NCBI GenBank assembly: GCA_025201865.1
Contig: MU602688.1
Location: 73,409 to 83,752 of the forward strand
Direction: 5' to 3'
Length of the DNA: 10,344 nt
Origin: Ramicandelaber brevisporus
Taxonomy: Eukaryota; Kickxellomycota; Ramicandelaberales; Ramicandelaberaceae
Every line of letters starts with the position of its first letter. Positions within the stretch are counted from its first letter, which is position 1. Positions 1 to 4,617 of this stretch are shown piece by piece. The notes below the pieces were generated by a model. That model worked only from the letters and a program-made list of their open reading frames with translations. It did not search any database and was not told where the DNA came from. The translations under genes were made by a program, and so were the position numbers.

Positions 1-1
1 T

Positions 2-466
2 CTGCCAGTAGTGCGACAAGGGTACTGGAGTGTGGCAATTACTGGATTCCGAATCAATTGGTCACCGAGCGATGCTGGGTCAGTTGTCAGCACGGAGCCC
101 TCAGCAGAGGCAGCCATCGACACTGGTTCGTCACTTATTTCGATGCCATCGCAGTATGCAAGCCAAATCAACGCAGTGCTTCGTGCAACTGACACTGGCC
201 GCGGATTCTCTACAGTTTCGTGCAACACTAGTGGTTTGCCAACAATTGATTTAATCCTGACCGGATACAATGAGCAGCAATGGTCCTTCCCGCTGACACC
301 GAGTGACTACATCGTGCCAAGCGAGCGTCAAGACATTTGCATCTCGGGATTCTCAGGTGGCTCACCAAGCAATCAGCTGTGGATTCTCGGGGATGTCTTT
401 CTGCGAGCCTACTATTCAGTTTTTGATCCAAAGAATCTGCGTGTTGGTTTAGCTCGTGCTGTATAA
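2..466 (+). CDS. Pepsin-like aspartic protease (family A1), C-terminal part, 5' end outside window
   Basis: This is the C-terminal lobe of a pepsin-type aspartic endopeptidase, an enzyme usually secreted or vacuolar in fungi. The frame is open from base 2, so the gene starts upstream of the window. The second catalytic motif, AIDTGSSLI, is visible with its Asp codon at 119-121. It follows a WSVAITGFRIN strand typical of the second lobe. Two cysteines (in TVSCNTSG and RQDICISGF) fit the conserved C-lobe disulfide. The closing WILGDVFLRAYYSVFD block is the family hallmark before the C-terminus, and the protein ends normally at LARAV-stop. No GPI-anchor or membrane tail follows, so a soluble enzyme is likely. 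The first lobe, the first catalytic Asp, the signal peptide and the propeptide cannot be seen. The gene is convergent with the F-box gene. Confidence 0.94.
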   Translation: MPVVRQGYWSVAITGFRINWSPSDAGSVVSTEPSAEAAIDTGSSLISMPSQYASQINAVLRATDTGRGFSTVSCNTSGLPTIDLILTGYNEQQWSFPLTPSDYIVPSERQDICISGFSGGSPSNQLWILGDVFLRAYYSVFDPKNLRVGLARAV

Positions 467-725
467 ATGATTTGTTTAGTTTTAGCTGTGAGTAATCACG
501 CATAATAATATTTTGTTAAAAACATAGTACATTAAAAGAAGTGATCAGAAAAGAGAGAAAAAGAGTGAGTCTAGGGTTACGAATGACACTCGCAGCGATG
601 TGTACAATAGAGAATCAATTCGATGGCTGTGAGTAATCGAAGTGATCAGAAAAGAGAGAAAAAGAGTGAGTCTAGGGTTACGAATGACACTCGCAGCGAT
701 GTGTACAATAGAGAATGGAATCCGT
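467..725. other. Intergenic gap between two convergent 3' ends
   Basis: These bases must hold the 3' UTRs of both the protease (+) and the F-box gene (-). I see no canonical AATAAA on either strand. The AT-rich stretch at about 500-537 is the likeliest place for protease 3'-end formation. Nearly all the rest is the tandem duplication described separately. Confidence 0.7.
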
Positions 726-726
726 T
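485..726 (+). repeat. Tandem direct duplication, second copy with a 40-bp gap
   Basis: Bases 538-615 and 639-716 are identical over 78 bp. The 13-mer GCTGTGAGTAATC also occurs at 485-497 and 626-638. Copy 1 therefore runs about 485-625 (141 bp), and copy 2 starts directly at 626 but lacks the equivalent of 498-537. The last ten bases of the copies (616-625 and 717-726) are only loosely alike, and copy 2 ends at the F-box stop codon. Perfect identity over 78 bp of non-coding DNA suggests a recent event. The 40-bp difference could be a deletion from copy 2 or an insertion into copy 1. Confidence 0.93.
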
Positions 727-2411
727 TAATAATAGTATGTTACCTTTATATGCGGAAATCGCACTTTCACGGCCTCTACAATCTCCCTTATTGGTCCCGT
801 AATAATGATTTTTTGTAGTTTAGGCATTAGTGCTATCAACTGAAGAGTAAAGTCTAACGGCCAGACATAATCGCCGAGCCTAATACGAAGAGTGAGTTGC
901 TTGATAGCACACGGGTTACTGGTTGAGAATCCTGCTGAGACTGTGTTTAGTGTTGCCATTAATTCGTTGTATAAATCTTTGTCACCATTTACATCAGCAG
1001 TGTCAATCTCACTTGGATTATTATGAGAACCATCCATGTTTGCACCTTCATTTGTACCAACTGAATATATGTTGCAGTTATGAATTAATAGTGTTCCAAG
1101 GTTTGGTAAGGAATATACAAACTTGTATATACGAGAAGACAGAAATACCTTACTGAATAAAATATAATTGAGCTGTGAGCGAGCCAAGATTTCACTATCG
1201 TCATAATCAGGGCTGTAATCGATCTTCATTACACGGTTGCCACCAATGGATAGCCGTTGCAATTTTGGAAGCAGAGGTAATATAGTAGCCAGATTGAATG
1301 TGTTGTTATCGTCTAACATTTTCGGATGTAGCTCGATGTATAAACCAGTCAACCTGCGGTTGTACTGTAAAATATCCAATAGCTGCTCACATGTCATGTT
1401 AAAGGATAAAACTAACTCACTGAGATGCGGCCAATCTTGCAGCAACACCGTTTTCCATGCTGGAGGATAAGAGTTTGATACCATATTTTCACATTCATGT
1501 CCAGTAATGTTTATTGATTGAAGACTAGGAAAGTTACTTGGTACAATGTCACAGTAATCGTAGGTATCTGAACTCATGCAGCATGTCCGTAGTGATAACC
1601 GGTGTATTTGCGGATAGATGCAATAGTTGTGCATATCAAGAGGCTTCCGGAACCATGAACGGTTTAGAGTGGCATAGCAATATCGCGCATCCCACTGTCT
1701 TTCAATTCCGGGGTTACTCATAAAGAATTTACCTAATACCTGAAGCTCAGATTGAGTAGGACGAGTTGAAGGAGTAAACCAGGGAGGAAACTCAAGTTTG
1801 ATCACACAGTTACCAAAGTCCATTTGCACAAAATTGGATAGCCCAGTCCATGGGCTATCAGTAGGTCTACCAGAGTATGATAAACTGAGATGCTCTATAG
1901 AGTTTGTACTACTACTATTCTGTCGGTGATTTAGAGCGTTTGCCAGAGTAGCCAAATCGAAAGGTTCATTTTCGTTTGATAATTTTATGTTGAGCTTGAA
2001 TAGCTTCGGAAAACACATTATGAAATCAACAAATTGTAGTCCACTTGGCATGAGAATGTTGCAAGTGTCGCCAATCCACAAAGTAGTGATATCTGGAAAC
2101 ACAGAGAGAATATCGCATACACTAACACCATTGTTGATGTGTGGTTTGATCGCAAAGCAAGTTCCAGGATCAAGATCAATAAAACGAACTAGTTTGCCAT
2201 ATCGCTCGAATGCCATTGTACGCTTTGGCTCTGATAGAGTGAATACTCTCGAGTCAAGCTTCCACCACAGTCTTCTGGCAAACAAGTCATGGAACCCAGA
2301 AGACACGGTCAAGAGCTCGTGAACCTCGTGTATATTGAAGAAGAGGAAACTGATATCTTCAACCAGATCGCCCGGCAAGTCGAAGAGTCTGAAGTGTGTT
2401 TGGCCGCCCAT
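726..2411 (-). CDS. F-box protein with leucine-rich-repeat-like C-terminal region
   Basis: A 561-aa intronless protein. Residues about 7-55 (FRLFDLPGDLVEDISFLF through RLWWKLDS) have the F-box pattern: a leading Leu-Pro, spaced aliphatics, and a Trp near the end. An F-box would bind Skp1 and recruit targets to an SCF ubiquitin ligase. The rest contains irregular LRR-like strands such as FPSLQSINITG, WPHLSELVLSF, LPKLQRLSIGG, LPNLGTLLIHN and MPKLQKIIITG, each ending in an aliphatic beta-strand pattern, which fits a substrate-recognition solenoid. The start is the first ATG in the frame; the frame stays open further upstream without another Met through the part I read (to about 2531). The leader on the minus strand (about 2470-2510) is rich in C and T. 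F-box identity is by pattern only and the target is unknown. Divergent F-box/LRR proteins of this type are, from memory, numerous in Kickxellales fungi. Confidence 0.75.
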   Translation of the reverse strand: MGGQTHFRLFDLPGDLVEDISFLFFNIHEVHELLTVSSGFHDLFARRLWWKLDSRVFTLSEPKRTMAFERYGKLVRFIDLDPGTCFAIKPHINNGVSVCDILSVFPDITTLWIGDTCNILMPSGLQFVDFIMCFPKLFKLNIKLSNENEPFDLATLANALNHRQNSSSTNSIEHLSLSYSGRPTDSPWTGLSNFVQMDFGNCVIKLEFPPWFTPSTRPTQSELQVLGKFFMSNPGIERQWDARYCYATLNRSWFRKPLDMHNYCIYPQIHRLSLRTCCMSSDTYDYCDIVPSNFPSLQSINITGHECENMVSNSYPPAWKTVLLQDWPHLSELVLSFNMTCEQLLDILQYNRRLTGLYIELHPKMLDDNNTFNLATILPLLPKLQRLSIGGNRVMKIDYSPDYDDSEILARSQLNYILFSKVFLSSRIYKFVYSLPNLGTLLIHNCNIYSVGTNEGANMDGSHNNPSEIDTADVNGDKDLYNELMATLNTVSAGFSTSNPCAIKQLTLRIRLGDYVWPLDFTLQLIALMPKLQKIIITGPIREIVEAVKVRFPHIKVTYYY

Positions 2412-2641
2412 TGTCGTGATCAGAAAGGTCGCTGCAAGAAGTGCGTGTTGTAGCGTGTTATGTAAGATTGAAAGAGAAAGAGAGGAAGGAGGAGAGTGAG
2501 AGAGACAACAATCCGACTGGAAAGGGACGGAATTAGTTTGCGCAGTTCCCGCGGTGGACTGTGCGCCGATGGAAATTGGACTGGGACCTGCAAGTCTGTG
2601 ACTACCGCTACATCTTACAAATTACTCTGATTGAATGAACA

Positions 2642-2659
2642 GCATTTGATTTCAAATGC
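2642..2659. repeat. Short inverted repeat (8-bp arms, 2-bp loop)
   Basis: GCATTTGA and TCAAATGC form a perfect inverted repeat separated by TT, about 230 bp upstream of the F-box start codon. It could be a site for a dimeric transcription factor. An 8-bp arm can easily arise by chance in a region this AT-rich. Confidence 0.35.
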
Positions 2660-2950
2660 AGACTCAATCCTCTTCAACTTGATTGACTCCATTCGCCGCT
2701 TCTGGTGTTCCTTTTGCAGTAAAAATAGTGCATACTCACTATATTCAGTTGTTGAAATATTGTCGTGTGATGTTGTACATTTGTATTCTTCTCTTTAATC
2801 CAAAAGTGCGTTTCAGAGGACAAAGTGAAAAGTACTTTTTAATAAAGTGTTTTAGCTGATGCCCATTACAGTAAACTTTGCATCATAGTGCATATCAGTC
2901 GTTTATTCAGTCACTCGACTGCAGCCCACAAAGTTAAAAACGAATAGCAG

Positions 2951-3010
2951 TGATTGGAGTGAGTGGAGATTGTTGAGTGAGTGGGGAGACTGTTGAGTGA
3001 GTAGGTGAGT
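2951..3010 (+). repeat. Degenerate 20-bp tandem repeat, three units
   Basis: Units at 2951-2970, 2971-2990 and 2991-3010 share a GAGTGAGT-centred pattern. The second and third units begin with the same 12 bases, TGTTGAGTGAGT. Related GAGTG-rich sequence continues to about 3030. This is a small minisatellite between genes with no evident function. Confidence 0.7.
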
Positions 3011-3034
3011 AAGTGGAGGATTTGCTGAGTGACG

Positions 3035-3214
3035 ATGTTAACTTTACTGTTGATACTGTGCCAGTTAACCTTTCTTTTGACTCCAATCCTTGCATTGAAT
3101 GGGGGAGACATGCATATTAGTAACAGTACAAAGCAAACAAAATACAAACTGACGAATAAAACAGCGACAACAACTTACAAAGAGAGAGAGAGAGAGGGAG
3201 AAAGAGGTCATTGA
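3035..3214 (+). CDS. Possible small secreted peptide (59 aa), weak prediction
   Basis: An ATG at 3035, with A at position -3, opens a 59-codon frame. Its first 21 residues (MLTLLLILCQLTFLLTPILA, then L) look like a signal peptide. Two N-glycosylation sequons (NST and NKT) follow. The end is low complexity because the frame runs into the GA microsatellite (KEREREGERG). No domain is recognisable. It could be a real short secreted peptide, a first exon, or a chance frame in T-rich DNA. A minus-strand frame over the same bases also looks hydrophobic, which weakens the case. Confidence 0.2.
   Translation: MLTLLLILCQLTFLLTPILALNGGDMHISNSTKQTKYKLTNKTATTTYKEREREGERGH
3181..3196 (+). repeat. (AG)8 dinucleotide microsatellite
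   Basis: Eight uninterrupted AG units, continued by an impure purine-rich stretch (GGAGAAAGAGG) to about 3207. It lies about 180 bp upstream of the secreted-protein start codon. Confidence 0.85.
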
Positions 3215-3375
3215 GATGCACCTTCGAGCTATGTAGTAGGCTGTGATAATATGTTATCATCTCCAGTTCAATTCGCCTGTTCCTTTCTCGTCCCATTACA
3301 CACTGCACACAGTACACAGTCCACCCAGCAATACACATACACATATTCATAATCTACTCTGCTCAGTTAATTCAG

Positions 3376-4056
3376 ATGAAAGCAACGGCGATTCTTCTCG
3401 TATCTGTCGCAGCCGCTAGCGTTGTGCTCGCCTTCCCAGCAGTTCAGCAGAAGGGTGTCGATGACGATACCTCCTCTCGCGCTGCTACTGCTGGATCCAC
3501 GAAACCTGCAAAGCCCAAGCCTCTCCAGTGCGCGTGGGTAACAGAGTGCTACTTTGACAAGGGTGCAACTTGTGGCCAGGGCATGATTACCGAGATGGCA
3601 TCCATTGCGGAAGTGGCCAAGGCGATTGAAGCCAAATACATTGGTATGGGATATAAGTTTGCTACTGAGAAGCAAAAGTTTGGCAAGCTGGACTGTCCAG
3701 CTGAGAGATATTCAAGACTTTTGTGCTGCGATAAGCCACAGCCAGCAGCGGTACCAGCAGCTGACAAGAGTGCTGACGCAGGTACTAATGGCGCAAGTAC
3801 TGATGTAAGTGGTGGCGATAAAGGCAAGGATACGGACAGCGGAAGAAGTGGCGGTGGCGGTGGCACGGATGGTGGCAAAGGAGGCGACGATGGAGGCGAC
3901 GATGGAGCAGGTGGAGAAGGTGGCAAGGGTGGCGGCGGTAAGGGTAAAGGCAAAGGCAAGGGAGGCGGAGGCAGAGGTGGAGGTGGAGGTGGAGCAGGTG
4001 ACGACGAAGGCACTGGAAAAGGTAGCGGCAAAGGTGGTGGCAAAGGTGGCAACTAA
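3376..4056 (+). CDS. Secreted six-cysteine protein with long Gly/Lys/Asp-rich tail
   Basis: A 226-aa protein of unrecognised family. Residues 1-19 form a clear signal peptide (MKATAILLVSVAAASVVLA, then FPAVQ). Residues 20-50 are a Lys/Pro/Ser-rich linker. Residues 51-120 hold six cysteines (C52, C58, C66, C107, and the pair C117-C118), enough for three disulfides in a compact extracellular domain. From about residue 144 the protein is almost only Gly with Lys, Asp, Glu, Ser and Arg: first Asp-rich (GGDDGGDDG), then Lys-rich (GKGKGKGKGGGG). The tail is surely disordered. The spacing C-x-W near the start and a terminal CC faintly recall small fungal cell-wall or glycosidase-associated Cys domains, but I cannot assign one. 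Likely site: cell wall, matrix or outside the cell. The start is the first ATG and fits the signal peptide. A GTAAGT at 3805 is noted in the findings. Confidence 0.82.
   Translation: MKATAILLVSVAAASVVLAFPAVQQKGVDDDTSSRAATAGSTKPAKPKPLQCAWVTECYFDKGATCGQGMITEMASIAEVAKAIEAKYIGMGYKFATEKQKFGKLDCPAERYSRLLCCDKPQPAAVPAADKSADAGTNGASTDVSGGDKGKDTDSGRSGGGGGTDGGKGGDDGGDDGAGGEGGKGGGGKGKGKGKGGGGRGGGGGGAGDDEGTGKGSGKGGGKGGN
3805..4056 (+). repeat. GGN-rich low-complexity coding repeat (Gly/Lys/Asp tail)
   Basis: Short GGTGGC, GGAGGC and AAAGGC/AAGGGC steps repeat without a fixed period. The plus strand is almost free of T after about 3845, which keeps several other frames open on both strands. Dense GG runs on the coding strand (for example 3961-4005) could form two-layer G-quadruplexes in DNA or mRNA. 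This kind of repeat tends to change length between strains. Confidence 0.8.
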
Positions 4057-4617
4057 GTACCATGTCAGCAAGTCAGACTCTGCGTTTATATCATTTTTAT
4101 AGTAATCAGTTCAATTCATTTCGTATTAATGACTATAGCAGCTTGATCAATTTTTATTGTTTAAAGCAATGTCATGTACTCGGTGCAAAGCATACTTGAG
4201 CTATCATATGTCGCTGGTGACATGGAAGGCTATCGAACGCTGTTGCTATTTGCAGAGTGAGCCAGCCTGTCACCGTGGTAGTTTTTAATTGCGCTATCGA
4301 TGATTGGACCAGAGATTCCAGGTACGACGCTTCAGCCGCAAATCTTGCCTCTATTTTCGGAGACACAAAAAAGTCCGTTCCTTGCGTTTGCCACTATCTC
4401 GGAGACTCTGGCGGACCTGCATCTCTTCCTCTGCTTCCCCTACTTTGCCAGTCTCACTCAACTTGCGCACACAAACACAAACACTCTTTGACGAGCTTGC
4501 TCACAGCTCACAGCTCACAGCTCACAGCTTGCATATACACTCTACAAGTCTCCCTTTCTCCACTCCTTTTTTGTTGCATCTCCGTACTTTTTGGTTGTTG
4601 ACAGATTCTCGTTCGAG
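4057..4617. other. Intergenic region and CT-rich leader of the LRR gene
   Basis: The first part (about 4057-4165) is AT-rich and is the likely 3' UTR of the secreted gene; no AATAAA is present. From about 4400 the plus strand becomes strongly rich in C and T, as is common just upstream of fungal start codons. It includes the (CTCACAG)4 repeat and an ACAAACACAAACAC stretch. ATTGG at 4303-4307 is an inverted CCAAT box. The T-rich run ending in TTGTTGACAG (4595-4604), just before the ATG, resembles a 3' splice site, so a 5'-UTR intron is possible. No protein-coding gene is evident. Confidence 0.6.
4500..4527 (+). repeat. (CTCACAG)4 perfect 7-bp tandem repeat
   Basis: Four exact CTCACAG units sit about 90 bp upstream of the LRR-protein start codon, flanked on both sides by CTTGC or TTGC. 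They lie in the presumed 5' leader or core promoter. Unit number could vary between strains and alter leader length. Confidence 0.9.

Larger units (their letters stand above)
2412..3375. other. Intergenic region between divergent F-box and secreted-protein genes
   Basis: This 964-bp stretch must hold the F-box promoter and leader (minus) and the promoter of the secreted gene (plus). Visible content: a CT-rich F-box leader (2463-2510 read on the minus strand), an 8-bp-arm inverted repeat at 2642-2659, a plus-strand AATAAA at 2841-2846 with no known upstream gene, three degenerate 20-bp repeats (2951-3010), a weak signal-peptide ORF (3035-3214) and an (AG)8 tract at 3181-3196. I found no tRNA box pattern and no conserved coding sequence. 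Confidence 0.7.

Noticed and set aside
572-581. Telomere-like TAGGGTTA inside the duplicated unit
   Set aside because: Only a single unit per copy, not in tandem; a chance match and not an internal telomere tract.
2911-3147. Minus-strand hydrophobic frame in the intergenic region
   Set aside because: It has no ATG at its start, no domain, and overlaps repeats; the hydrophobicity follows from the local A-rich plus strand.
3549-4052. Long Pro/Leu-rich frame on the minus strand opposite the secreted protein (167 codons)
   Set aside because: It is the complement of GGN repeats; the near absence of T and the fixed triplet rhythm keep other frames open. The signal peptide and cysteines lie on the plus strand.
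3712-4102. Further open frames on both strands over the Gly-rich tail
   Set aside because: Same low-complexity effect; products are one- or two-residue repeats with no sensible start context.
4591-4617. Upstream non-ATG start for the LRR protein (TTG, nine extra residues)
   Set aside because: Non-ATG starts are rare in nuclear genes, and the ATG at 4618 gives an exact myristoylation signal.
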